The notes: a model not told the origin generated them from the letters alone. DNA of 26,407 nucleotides from an uncultured Alphaproteobacteria bacterium (GCA_904502245.1 CAJGDN010000010.1:1-26407), one strand, 5' to 3'. Counted from the stretch's first letter, positions 17,142 through 24,555 are shown. Translations and numbers: made by a program.

Positions 17142-17166
17142 AAATCCCCCCAATTGGGGGATTTTT
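17140..17166. terminator. Bidirectional terminator shared by RNase J and the W-repeat gene
   Basis: A stem AAAAAATCCCCC/GGGGGATTTTTT with loop CAATT overlaps both stop codons: TAA of RNase J (17139-17141) and TAA of the minus-strand gene (17167-17165). Two convergent genes thus end within 24 bp. Confidence 0.9.
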
Positions 17167-19252
17167 ATTTCGTTTTTACTGTTGAAATGACAAAGCGTTT
17201 GTTGTCAGCCTGGGCTTTTATTCTGTCACGTTTTAATAATGTGATGCATCGATTTGATAAATCCAAGCGCAGACCATCACTGGTTTCAAGTATCTTTTTT
17301 GCGTGTACTTGATATCCGCTGAATTTTTCCATGTGTGGATTTATGCGTGATTTCAATGTTGTATCATATATTATCCAGATTGGTGTCTGGGGTAAATCTT
17401 TGTTGTCTGTTACAATACCGTGAATCCCTAATAGGGTGTCATCCAGTAATAATTTTACTTTTGTGTCAAAATGATTAGATAAAACTTTTTTGCCATTTAT
17501 ATAAACGTTGTTGTATGAACCCATTAAATTTGACTTAACGTGTTCAATATATACTGGAATTTCTGAATTTTGTTTTTTGCGTTCTGATTTGTTTGTAGAA
17601 TTTTCCGTTTGTTGGGTGTTTTGCACCACAGGCAGGGCGGCATGCTGAGAATTTGGTTTAGTCTCCGTTTCTATTATACGTTCTGGGGCCGCGTGTAGCA
17701 TTTGGGTTATTGTTGCGTTTTGTGCATCGTTTTTGTCTTGGCTGCCCAATGTTAATAGGGGGTGTGTACTTGTTCTGCCGTTTTCTTCAATTAGAATAGT
17801 TTCTTTTTTTATTTGAGCTGCCAGAATCTTGGATATGTTTTTTGGTGTGGTTATGATTTTTGTAATGTTTTTGTCTGGGGATATATGCCAAGTAGGCACA
17901 AGATTATCGCGATGCTTCTGTGCGTATAATTCATGCGTTTTGGCAGAATATAAAATTATTGCCATGCCTGGTTTTGTTTCAGAAATTATTTCACCTGTGG
18001 CATAGTTTATTATGTATAACGTAAACTTTATGTCGTCTAGGGCCTTGCGTATTACGGTCATTTTTGTTTTTGTATCAATCAGGCATACTTCATATGGTTG
18101 TTTCGCGCCGATTAACAAATTACTGTTGGTTTTGTTGTTATTAAAACTTAGTGCGTAATTACCACTGGTGGTTGGAATGGAATACAGCGGAAATAATCTT
18201 TCGGGTGTTTCTGGGGTGGTGTTTTGTAAAATAGATTGTTTTTGTGTTGTGTTATTTTTGCCCACGAATGCTTGTGTTGTTGCATCATAACCAGGAAATG
18301 CAGCAGCCAATGCATCATTTAGTGATGGTTCAATTGGTAATTTTCGTGCAATGCGGTAATAGTATGCCATACGCAGATTTTGATTGGATGCATTTGACCA
18401 ATTGGTGCGTGTGGTTTTCTTCTTTGGGGTACTTTTTTGTTCCAGCGCGGTCGCCATTTCTGCGGGGATGGGCTGACCGGTTCTTTTGCGATAGTTTATA
18501 GCGGTTTGTAAACTTTTTTTTGATTGTTTTGACCAATCGATTTCTGTTGTTGAAAATGTGTCTGTTTGTGCATCATAGTTTGAAAAACGTTTTTGCAGTT
18601 CCGCAATTAAATCTGGTTCAAGTGGATGACCGTCGCGACGACGGTTCTGGCGCGCAGCCCTTAGTTGTGTATCGGTTGCGTTTGCCCAATCGGTATTTTT
18701 TGTGCTGCGACGTATGATTTTTTTGATTTCCGGATTAAATGTAGGAAAACGTTCTGTTAGTGCGGCAGACAGTTCAGGTTCAATGTCATGTCCACGTGTT
18801 CTGTGTTCGCGTAGTGCACTGTATAATGCGGCATCAGATTTTTTTATCCAATATTCTTTGGTTCTGTGGTATTTTTTGCTCGTAAATCTATCTGTTTTTG
18901 AATCATAGTTTGAAAAACGTTTCTGCAGTTCCGCAATTAAATCTGGTTCAAGTGGATACCCGTCGCGCCGACGGTTTAGGCGCGCAGTTCTTACTTGCGT
19001 ATCAGTTGCATTTGCCCAATCTGTGATTTGTTTGTGAGGTGAATGCGTTTTTGTTTGTTCCTGTACAGGTTCTTTTTTTTCAGGAATTGTTATTACTGTG
19101 TTTTGCATTATGTCATATGTAATTTTCTGTGTGATAGCAATGCTTAATTCAGCAATATTTTCCTGTAATTTTTTTATAGCAGCAGAAACGGCGGGATCGT
19201 TCATTAAATTATCCAAAATGTATTTCATATCAAATGTTTTTTTTGCAGTCAT
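17165..19252 (-). CDS. Uncharacterised protein with five W-x-x-x-(S/T) basic repeats
   Basis: The family of this 695-residue protein is unknown to me. The N-terminal 50 residues look helical (AIKKLQENIAELSIAI). Residues 77-332 hold five repeats of 45-56 residues starting with Trp at 79, 135, 189, 240 and 285. Their consensus is W-(A/S)-(N/K)-x-(S/T)-x2-x-L-x2-A-x2-x-R-x3-G-x-P-(I/L)-x-P-x-L-x2-x-L. Units 1 and 3 are nearly identical in protein and DNA. The repeats are strongly basic, which suggests nucleic-acid binding (inference). Residues about 350-695 are mixed, Asn/Lys-rich and unlike anything I know, with a variable stretch at about 535-575. There is no signal peptide or membrane segment. 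The start has an AAAGGG site, 64 nt after the MsbA-like gene, and an A8G8 tract lies in this gap. It probably shares the exporter transcript. Confidence 0.8.
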   Translation of the reverse strand: MTAKKTFDMKYILDNLMNDPAVSAAIKKLQENIAELSIAITQKITYDIMQNTVITIPEKKEPVQEQTKTHSPHKQITDWANATDTQVRTARLNRRRDGYPLEPDLIAELQKRFSNYDSKTDRFTSKKYHRTKEYWIKKSDAALYSALREHRTRGHDIEPELSAALTERFPTFNPEIKKIIRRSTKNTDWANATDTQLRAARQNRRRDGHPLEPDLIAELQKRFSNYDAQTDTFSTTEIDWSKQSKKSLQTAINYRKRTGQPIPAEMATALEQKSTPKKKTTRTNWSNASNQNLRMAYYYRIARKLPIEPSLNDALAAAFPGYDATTQAFVGKNNTTQKQSILQNTTPETPERLFPLYSIPTTSGNYALSFNNNKTNSNLLIGAKQPYEVCLIDTKTKMTVIRKALDDIKFTLYIINYATGEIISETKPGMAIILYSAKTHELYAQKHRDNLVPTWHISPDKNITKIITTPKNISKILAAQIKKETILIEENGRTSTHPLLTLGSQDKNDAQNATITQMLHAAPERIIETETKPNSQHAALPVVQNTQQTENSTNKSERKKQNSEIPVYIEHVKSNLMGSYNNVYINGKKVLSNHFDTKVKLLLDDTLLGIHGIVTDNKDLPQTPIWIIYDTTLKSRINPHMEKFSGYQVHAKKILETSDGLRLDLSNRCITLLKRDRIKAQADNKRFVISTVKTK
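18573..18690 (-). repeat. Direct repeat, copy A, inside the W-repeat gene
   Basis: This stretch encodes repeat unit 3 and matches 18903-19020, 330 bp away, with few differences, several of them silent. The offset is an exact multiple of three (110 codons), so the duplication kept the frame. Confidence 0.8.
18903..19020 (-). repeat. Direct repeat, copy B, inside the W-repeat gene
   Basis: This encodes repeat unit 1 and is the partner of 18573-18690. Unit 2, which lies between them, is clearly more diverged, so the duplicated unit was probably units 1-2 together or was kept uniform by recombination. Confidence 0.8.
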
Positions 19253-19287
19253 TTTATATGCCCTTTGTTCGCGTTGTTTCTCTTTTT

Positions 19288-19303
19288 CCCCCCCCTTTTT
19301 TTT
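19288..19303 (-). repeat. A8G8 homopolymer pair upstream of the W-repeat gene
   Basis: On the minus strand eight A are followed by eight G, 35 nt before the ATG of the W-repeat gene and just after the exporter stop. Tracts of this kind are prone to slippage in replication and transcription. Confidence 0.7.
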
Positions 19304-19316
19304 GTTTGGATTTTAA

Positions 19317-21125
19317 TTATTTCTTCTTTTTATCGTCTGTTTTAAATTGAATGTCGCGTAATTTTTTGTATTCGCCATTCAGTTTGCACAGTTCTGCATC
19401 GGTACCCATTTCAACAATTTCACCATTTTTAATTACGCATATGATGTCTGCATCAAGAATTGTTGACAGACGGTGCGCGATAACGAATGTTGTACGGCCC
19501 TGCATTAATTCATTCAAGGCAGATTGAATTAATTTTTCGCTTTCTGTGTCCAGCGCAGATGTTGCTTCGTCCAATAACAATATGGGTGCGTCTTTTAATA
19601 TCGCGCGTGCAATTGCAATACGTTGTTTTTGACCGCCAGATAACAGACCGCCACCTTCGCCCACAGATGTTTTGTATCCTTCTGGAAATTCGTTAATAAA
19701 ACCATCCGCGTTTGCAGCGCGTGCAGCCGCAACAACCATTTCATGTGTTGCATCCGGGTTGCCGTATTTAATGTTATCTTCGATGGAACCATTGAATAAG
19801 AATACGGATTGTGAAACCTCGGCTATATTTTGACGCAGAGATTTAAGCGTGTATTTGCGTATGTCTGTTTTGTTAATTGTTATTTTCCCAATTTGTGGAT
19901 CGTAAAAACGTTCTAATAAATTAAATAATGTTGTTTTCCCGCCACCTGATGGTCCGACCAGTGCGCATACCTTGCCTGCGGGTACATTCAGGTTCAGATT
20001 TTTGATAACAGGTTCATTTGGATTGTATGCAAATGACACATCGTGGAATCCAACAGACATTTTTTTTGCTGTCAAATCGCGTGCATCGGGTGCATCGGTG
20101 ATGTCTGGTTTGCTGTCCAGGAAACCAAACAGTATTTCAGCTGCAAGCAATCCATGTTGTAGTGTATCGCCGGTGCCGGTAATGCTTTTTGCGGGTTTAT
20201 ATGCCGCGGTCAATGCCAGCAGGAATGCAGTGAAATCACCAGTTGTGATTGCGCCGCTGGAAATAAAATGACCGCCCATAATCATGGCAATACACAGTCC
20301 AATTGAAATCATGAATTCCATTAATGGTGAACGAAGGGCATTGGCCTGGGTGCTTTTATATGCATTTATGACAGAAGAATTTAATACGCGGGCAAAGTTT
20401 TTTTCTTCGCGTTCTTCGGCGGCAAATGCCTGGATTGTCTTAATTCCGTGTAATGTTTGATTTAATTGTTGTGAAACATTATTTGCAATACCGAATGATT
20501 GACGCGACAGTTTGCGACGTTTGCGCATAATGACAACCATTGGAATCATAATTGCTGGTGCCAGAAACATTAATACGATACACATCTGATGTGCATAATA
20601 GAACATTAACGCTAATGTCATAATTAACGTTGCGACGTTTTGTACAATTTTAATAACTGTTCCTGTTACCAGATTAAGTACTGCGCTTGCCTGGATGCCA
20701 AAATAGTTTAAATTTTTTCCAATGCCATCGCCATAAAATCGTGCCAGGTTCATGTGGGTCATGTGGTGGTAAATCTTTTTTTGTAGATTTGCGCTGGCCA
20801 ACAAACCTCCTTTGGACATGATTAATGCTTTGGCATAGGTAAATGTTCCCTTGGCGCCAAATGCGACAATGACCTGAATTCCCAGCCAATATATGGCAGA
20901 CATGCTTTTTTCAATGAATGCTTTGTCTACAACCTGTTGGACCAGGGTGATTGTATAAGCCTCGGCCCCGGCAGCCAGGACAGTAAATATTATACCTGCG
21001 GCCAGCCATTTCCAATATGGTGCGCCAACTTCGCGCCATACACGTCCATACAATGACCATTTAATGCGGCCGTTTGATTCGTCACCTTTGATAAAGGACT
21101 TTATTTTATTAGATATTTTTTTCAT
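19317..21125 (-). CDS. msbA: MsbA-like ABC exporter (lipid A flippase candidate)
   Basis: The 602-residue protein is a half-transporter working as a homodimer in the inner membrane. The N-terminal ABC transmembrane type-1 domain (about 35-330) has about six membrane helices and the IQAFAAEE segment common in MsbA-type exporters. The nucleotide-binding domain shows Walker A GPSGGGKT at 391-398, Q-loop near 439, signature LSGGQ at 495-499, Walker B ILLLDE at 515-520, D-loop SALD and switch His551. MsbA flips lipid A core across the inner membrane; with lpxD in the window this is the likeliest role, but other lipid or drug exporters share the fold. The start ATG has no Shine-Dalgarno and sits 9 nt from a TATAAT, suggesting a leaderless mRNA. 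The W-repeat gene follows in the same direction. Confidence 0.88.
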   Translation of the reverse strand: MKKISNKIKSFIKGDESNGRIKWSLYGRVWREVGAPYWKWLAAGIIFTVLAAGAEAYTITLVQQVVDKAFIEKSMSAIYWLGIQVIVAFGAKGTFTYAKALIMSKGGLLASANLQKKIYHHMTHMNLARFYGDGIGKNLNYFGIQASAVLNLVTGTVIKIVQNVATLIMTLALMFYYAHQMCIVLMFLAPAIMIPMVVIMRKRRKLSRQSFGIANNVSQQLNQTLHGIKTIQAFAAEEREEKNFARVLNSSVINAYKSTQANALRSPLMEFMISIGLCIAMIMGGHFISSGAITTGDFTAFLLALTAAYKPAKSITGTGDTLQHGLLAAEILFGFLDSKPDITDAPDARDLTAKKMSVGFHDVSFAYNPNEPVIKNLNLNVPAGKVCALVGPSGGGKTTLFNLLERFYDPQIGKITINKTDIRKYTLKSLRQNIAEVSQSVFLFNGSIEDNIKYGNPDATHEMVVAAARAANADGFINEFPEGYKTSVGEGGGLLSGGQKQRIAIARAILKDAPILLLDEATSALDTESEKLIQSALNELMQGRTTFVIAHRLSTILDADIICVIKNGEIVEMGTDAELCKLNGEYKKLRDIQFKTDDKKKK

Positions 21126-21134
21126 AGCAATTGT

Positions 21135-21163
21135 ATTATAGAACGCGTTGTGGGGTATGTAAA
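21135..21163 (-). promoter_or_regulatory. Promoter of the MsbA-like gene
   Basis: On the minus strand TTTACA (21163-21158) and TATAAT (21140-21135) are separated by 17 bp. ACAATTGCT then leads straight into the ATG at 21125, so transcription should start 0-3 nt before the start codon. The promoter lies in the 45-bp gap after the hydrolase gene, so the exporter need not depend on readthrough. Confidence 0.72.
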
Positions 21164-21170
21164 GTTCAAT

Positions 21171-22136
21171 TTATTTGATGTTTATTAAGGCGAAACGCTT
21201 TTGGGATTGTATTAAACGTAAAATTGCGCCCCAATCCTTGTATTGGTCAATAAAACTGTGTCGAGAATTCTTGAAAACAACAAATTTCCACAAATGACCG
21301 TTATTGCCGTTGCGCAGTGTTAGAAATTTTTTTCGCAGTTCTTCTGGTGGCGATTTTTTATCGCGACCGCCAGCAACCAGTGTGATAGGAATATTGTATT
21401 TATTCATCAGTTCTGGACAGAATTTTACCGAATCTATATCATCATAAAATGTTGGCAAAATTGATATCTTTGAAAGTTTCCCATTTGGGTGTGGTTCGTG
21501 TGGACTGTTGATTCCGATAACGGATTTCTTGAATGTTTCGTCATCAATTTCATTTTTATATATGAATCTTTTGTAAAAGTCCTGGATATAAGTTGTGAAG
21601 CTGTGGTCCAGGTATGGCGCAAACATAACAGATGCACTGAAACGTAGTTTTTTGTGTTCACGGATGCGTTTGTTATAAATCTCAAAGGTTCCTGTTGCGC
21701 CTGCGCTGTGTCCAATCAGACATGAATATGTATATTTCTTTTGTTTTACGTCTTTTTCTATTACATCCAGACCTGTGTCAATTAGGTTTATGTATTCATT
21801 AAATGTATGTTTTTCCGCCAATTCTTGTGATGTATCAGGCAAAAAATCACCCAGAAAGGTATCCAGACAATATATATCATGTTTGTTCATCATTGCCCAG
21901 TATTCAATAACCTTCATTAATGGTTCGGTGCGCGTATTAGATGCCAGTCCCGGAATTAATATCAGACAATTGTTCGAAGGTGTAGCGCCAATGGCATAAT
22001 GTGTAACATGACCAATGGTTTTGTTTTCTGTTCGCGAACTAAATTTCATTTCCCATGCAAAATGTTGGTCCTTTAATTCTTTTAGGACGTCAGAATAGTT
22101 GTCAGGGATAAATGTATATTTGTGTGGTGTCTGCAT
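21171..22136 (-). CDS. Alpha/beta-hydrolase fold protein
   Basis: The 321-residue protein has the alpha/beta-hydrolase layout: strand and oxyanion-hole segment ILIPGLASN (about 59-67), nucleophile elbow IGHSAG with Ser144, an acid in VAGGRDKK (Asp259) and a His in SRHSFID (His293). It lacks a signal peptide, so it is probably cytosolic. The substrate cannot be read from sequence; esterase, lipase or peptidase-like activity on a small substrate is possible. The lid region (about 175-235) is rich in aromatic and charged residues. It has its own promoter, divergent from tRNA-Ala, and a weak ribosome binding site. The MsbA-like gene follows, but with its own promoter. Confidence 0.82.
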   Translation of the reverse strand: MQTPHKYTFIPDNYSDVLKELKDQHFAWEMKFSSRTENKTIGHVTHYAIGATPSNNCLILIPGLASNTRTEPLMKVIEYWAMMNKHDIYCLDTFLGDFLPDTSQELAEKHTFNEYINLIDTGLDVIEKDVKQKKYTYSCLIGHSAGATGTFEIYNKRIREHKKLRFSASVMFAPYLDHSFTTYIQDFYKRFIYKNEIDDETFKKSVIGINSPHEPHPNGKLSKISILPTFYDDIDSVKFCPELMNKYNIPITLVAGGRDKKSPPEELRKKFLTLRNGNNGHLWKFVVFKNSRHSFIDQYKDWGAILRLIQSQKRFALINIK

Positions 22137-22157
22137 GTTTATAACTTTTTTGAATTT

Positions 22158-22185
22158 ATTTTATACAAAAAATACGTATTGTCAA
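22158..22185 (-). promoter_or_regulatory. Promoter of the alpha/beta hydrolase
   Basis: On the minus strand a consensus TTGACA (22185-22180) and TAAAAT (22163-22158) are separated by 16 bp. The leader would be about 15 nt. It is divergent from the tRNA-Ala promoter, whose -35 lies 27 bp away. Confidence 0.7.
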
Positions 22186-22211
22186 CAAAAAATAGAACTA
22201 TTAATTTCTTG

Positions 22212-22240
22212 TTGACATTTGTTTTTATATTGTATAAAAT
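22212..22240 (+). promoter_or_regulatory. Promoter of tRNA-Ala and rpsU
   Basis: Consensus TTGACA (22212-22217) and TAAAAT (22235-22240) are separated by 17 bp. Transcription should start near 22247, about 27 nt before the tRNA. Confidence 0.8.
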
Positions 22241-22247
22241 GCATTCG

Positions 22248-22262
22248 CTTTCATGATGAAAG
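22248..22262. promoter_or_regulatory. Perfect palindrome at the tRNA-Ala transcription start
   Basis: CTTTCAT-G-ATGAAAG is a perfect 7-bp inverted repeat around one base, placed at about +1 to +15 of the predicted transcript. It could be an operator or a 5' processing feature; no regulator is implied by the neighbours. Confidence 0.4.
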
Positions 22263-22273
22263 TGCAAAGTTTT

Positions 22274-22349
22274 GGGGTTGTAGCTCAGTTGGTAGAGCAC
22301 CTGCTTTGCAAGCAGGGGGTCGTCAGTTCGAGCCTGATCAGCTCCACCA
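22274..22349 (+). tRNA. tRNA-Ala (anticodon TGC), CCA encoded
   Basis: A 76-nt cloverleaf: acceptor GGGGTTG/CAGCTCC (one G-T pair), D arm GCTC...GAGC, anticodon stem CCTGC/GCAGG with loop TTTGCAA (anticodon TGC), variable GGGTC, T arm GTCAG-TTCGAGC-CTGAT, and ACCA encoded. The T-loop is canonical. It shares a promoter with rpsU. Confidence 0.97.
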
Positions 22350-22361
22350 AAACAAAAAGGG

Positions 22362-22381
22362 AAGGGGACGAAAGTCCCTTT
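22362..22381 (+). promoter_or_regulatory. GNRA-capped hairpin between tRNA-Ala and rpsU
   Basis: AAGGGGAC and GTCCCTTT pair over 8 bp (one G-T) with the tetraloop GAAA, followed by CTTTGGTTT. The poor T-tract suggests partial termination or a processing site that separates the tRNA from the rpsU message, rather than a full stop. Confidence 0.5.
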
Positions 22382-22426
22382 CTTTGGTTTAACAGATAAA
22401 GAATGCGTTAAAGGGGGTGAATACAT

Positions 22427-22633
22427 ATGGTTAAGGTTCTGGTTCGTGATAATAACGTAGAACAGGCTTTGCGCGTTGCAAAACGTAAGTCACAGAAAGA
22501 AGGTCTGTATCGCGAAATGAAAGAACGTCAGCGTTATGAAAAACCAACAACAAAACGCAAACGTTTGAAAGAAGAAGCCGTTCGTAACGAAAAGAAACGT
22601 CAGTCAAAACAACGTATGGTTTTCGGTTTCTAA
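22427..22633 (+). CDS. rpsU: 30S ribosomal protein bS21
   Basis: bS21 sits on the 30S platform near the 3' end of 16S rRNA and aids initiation. The 68-residue product has the family signature VKVLVRDNNVEQALRVAKRK at the start and a Lys/Arg-rich tail, with the usual length. The ribosome binding site AAGGGGGTGA (22411-22420) can pair over ten positions with the 16S 3' end (one G-U), ending 6 nt before the ATG, which is an unusually long match. The gene follows tRNA-Ala by 77 bp with no other promoter seen, so they are probably cotranscribed. Confidence 0.97.
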   Translation: MVKVLVRDNNVEQALRVAKRKSQKEGLYREMKERQRYEKPTTKRKRLKEEAVRNEKKRQSKQRMVFGF

Positions 22634-22640
22634 ATTTATT

Positions 22641-22665
22641 AAATCCGCCAAATGGCGGATTTTTT
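22641..22665 (+). terminator. Terminator of rpsU
   Basis: AAATCCGCC and GGCGGATTT pair over 9 bp around AAAT, followed by more T. It begins seven bases after the rpsU stop. Confidence 0.9.
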
Positions 22666-22672
22666 GTTTTCT

Positions 22673-22695
22673 AAAAAATCCCACCAAATGGTGGG
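22673..22695 (-). terminator. Terminator of the acyl-CoA synthetase gene
   Basis: On the minus strand CCCACC and GGTGGG form a 6-bp stem around ATTT, followed by A and six T. It shares the CCAAATGG centre with the rpsU terminator next to it; the two hairpins stand back to back. Confidence 0.8.
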
Positions 22696-22703
22696 TGTTT
22701 TTT

Positions 22704-24446
22704 TTATTTGTCTTTTTCTTTATCTTCCCCCAGACCAATTGTGTTTTTTATTGGTTCGACAATTGTTTCTTTAATTGGGGCAACAATTGATTCCTTGATA
22801 GGGTCGACAATTGATTCTTTGGCGCTGTCCAGCGTTCTGATAAGTGCACGGCGAATTTTGCCACTGATTGTCATGGGCAGGCTGTCTACAAATTCAATTA
22901 CGCGTGGGCATTTATAGTGCGCTGTGCGTGATTTAACATGGTTTTGCAATTGTCGAATCAGGATTTCTGTTGCCTGGAAATATTTGTTCAGGACAATTGT
23001 TGCCTTGACCGCCTGGCCACGTGCAGGGTCCAGGACGCCAGTAACTGCAACTTCACGGACAGATGGGTGTTCCAACAGGACGCTTTCAACCTCAAACGGG
23101 CTGACGCGATAGCCACTGGTTTTGATTAAATCATCGTTACGACCAACGAACCAATAATATCCATCCGAATCGCGGTATGCGATATCGCCGGTATGATAGA
23201 AGCCGTCGCGTGATACACTGGCAGTTAATTTTTCATTTTTGTGATATCCTTTGAATAAACCCAGGGGCCATCCGTTTTTTAATGAAATGCAGATTTCACC
23301 AACGGTATCATTGTCTGTAATTGTGCGACCGCGTTCATCGCGCAGTACAATGTCCCAACCCGCCGCTGGCATTCCCATGGAACCAGGTTTGGGTTCTATC
23401 CACTGGTTATTAAACAGTAAGACGCATGTTTCTGTTTGGCCAAATCCTTCGCGCAGTTTTATGCTGGTGGCATCCAGGAAGCGTTCGTAAACTTCGGGGT
23501 TTAGGGCTTCGCCAGCAATTTCTGCTTTGCGCAGGGATGACAGGTCGTAATGCGACATATTGGCATGAATCATCATTTTGTATGCGGTTGGTGGCGCACA
23601 GAATGATGTTATTTTGTTTTCGGATATTGCCGTTAGCAGGTCGTGTGCAGTAAAAACACGCGAAAAATCAAATACGAATACTGTTGCGCCCGCTAACCAT
23701 TGACCATACATTTTGCCCCATGAACATTTTGCCCAGCCCGATTCTGACAGGGTAAAGTGTATGTCGTCGTCACCCAGTTGTTGCCAAAACACCGCGGTGT
23801 TTATATGTCCCAGTGGATATGCAAAATTATGCGCAACCATCTTGGGCATGTCGGTGGTGCCACTGGTGAAATATACGACCATTGTGTCATTGTTTTCATT
23901 GGGGACGCGATCAAATGTGGCCGGATATGTTTCGCATGCGTTTGCAATTTCAGAACAATTAATTAATTGAATTTTTTCGTTGTCGTTAATTGCGTTTTTT
24001 ATTTCGTTAATAATTACACCGTCGTCAAATGCGATAACTGCATGGCAATCTGCCATGTCCAGGCGATATTTTATGTCTTCGGTTTTTAATTGGTTTGTTG
24101 ATGGAATTGGAATTGCACCCATTTTGTGCATTGCCATCATGATAATCCAATATTCCCAACGGCGACGCATAAACAGCAGGGCGGTATCCCCGCGTTTCAG
24201 ACCGCGTGCAGTTAAAAAGTTCGCCACCCGATTAGACATTTCGGATAACATTTTAAAAGTGATTGTTTTTTTCTCGCCGTTGTCATTTACCCACAAAACT
24301 GCAACTTTGTCTGGTGTTTCGTTTGCGATTTCATCAACAACATCGTATGCAAAGTTAAAGTTTTCAGGAATGTTTGGTTTGGCGTTTTGAACATAATCAT
24401 CATAATTTTCAAATACATCTTTGTTCAAGAATCGTTTTGCAAACAT
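22704..24446 (-). CDS. Acyl-CoA synthetase (AMP-forming, ACSM-like) with octapeptide-repeat tail
   Basis: The 580-residue enzyme is of the ANL superfamily, which activates a carboxylate with ATP to acyl-AMP and then the CoA thioester. Motifs: phosphate loop YFTSGTTDMPK at 192-202 (Asp replaces the usual Gly after TT), ESGWAKCSWGKMYGQW at 235-250 as in medium-chain (ACSM) synthetases, EGFGQTE at 333-339, HTGD with Asp420, GRNDDLIKTSGYR at 435-447, and catalytic Lys530 in ISGK. After the catalytic domain, residues 543-571 form an octapeptide repeat of the type KE(S/T)IV(D/A/E)PI, then an acidic-basic end, not usual for the family. The acyl substrate cannot be read from sequence. An AAAGGAAAG site precedes the ATG. 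The gene is monocistronic between its own promoter and terminator. Confidence 0.9.
   Translation of the reverse strand: MFAKRFLNKDVFENYDDYVQNAKPNIPENFNFAYDVVDEIANETPDKVAVLWVNDNGEKKTITFKMLSEMSNRVANFLTARGLKRGDTALLFMRRRWEYWIIMMAMHKMGAIPIPSTNQLKTEDIKYRLDMADCHAVIAFDDGVIINEIKNAINDNEKIQLINCSEIANACETYPATFDRVPNENNDTMVVYFTSGTTDMPKMVAHNFAYPLGHINTAVFWQQLGDDDIHFTLSESGWAKCSWGKMYGQWLAGATVFVFDFSRVFTAHDLLTAISENKITSFCAPPTAYKMMIHANMSHYDLSSLRKAEIAGEALNPEVYERFLDATSIKLREGFGQTETCVLLFNNQWIEPKPGSMGMPAAGWDIVLRDERGRTITDNDTVGEICISLKNGWPLGLFKGYHKNEKLTASVSRDGFYHTGDIAYRDSDGYYWFVGRNDDLIKTSGYRVSPFEVESVLLEHPSVREVAVTGVLDPARGQAVKATIVLNKYFQATEILIRQLQNHVKSRTAHYKCPRVIEFVDSLPMTISGKIRRALIRTLDSAKESIVDPIKESIVAPIKETIVEPIKNTIGLGEDKEKDK
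22734..22820 (-). repeat. 24-bp tandem repeat coding an octapeptide
   Basis: Four units of about 24 bp encode KESIVDPI, KESIVAPI, KETIVEPI and a degenerate KNTIGLG. A CAATTG hexamer recurs at roughly 24-bp steps near 22735-22810 as a result. Confidence 0.85.
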
Positions 24447-24477
24447 CTTTCTTTCCTTTTTTTGTTATGCAGAAATA

Positions 24478-24505
24478 AATATAATGCACATATGGTGAAT
24501 TACAA
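24478..24505 (-). promoter_or_regulatory. Candidate promoter of the acyl-CoA synthetase
   Basis: On the minus strand TTGTAA (24505-24500) and TATATT (24483-24478) are separated by 16 bp, giving a leader of about 25 nt with the AAAGGAAAG site. Confidence 0.5.
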
Positions 24506-24526
24506 ATAAAAAATGAAATTTAAGGA

Positions 24527-24555
24527 TTGATTTTTTTGCGAATAAGTCGCATAAT
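24527..24555 (+). promoter_or_regulatory. Promoter of tRNA-Pro
   Basis: TTGATT (24527-24532) and CATAAT (24550-24555) have a 17-bp spacer; transcription should start near 24562, 12 nt before the tRNA. Three alternating half-sites TGCGA/TCGCA/TGCGA at 24537, 24547 and 24557, each 10 bp apart, overlay the spacer, the -10 and the start. Confidence 0.6.

Noticed and set aside
18573..19020. Repeats in the W-repeat gene as a CRISPR array
   Set aside because: Units are in frame, coding, long and not separated by unique spacers of constant length.
17165..19252. W-repeats as helicase-associated (HA) domains
   Set aside because: HA units have a different Trp spacing and a G-H-C-x-V-P core; the match is only in having Trp and Pro.
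22139..22426. 95-codon minus-strand ORF with GGADQARTDDPLLAKQVL
   Set aside because: It is the antisense of tRNA-Ala and its flanks, a well-known kind of false protein.
22734..22812. Regularly spaced CAATTG hexamers as protein binding sites
   Set aside because: Their 24-bp spacing is explained by the coding octapeptide repeat.
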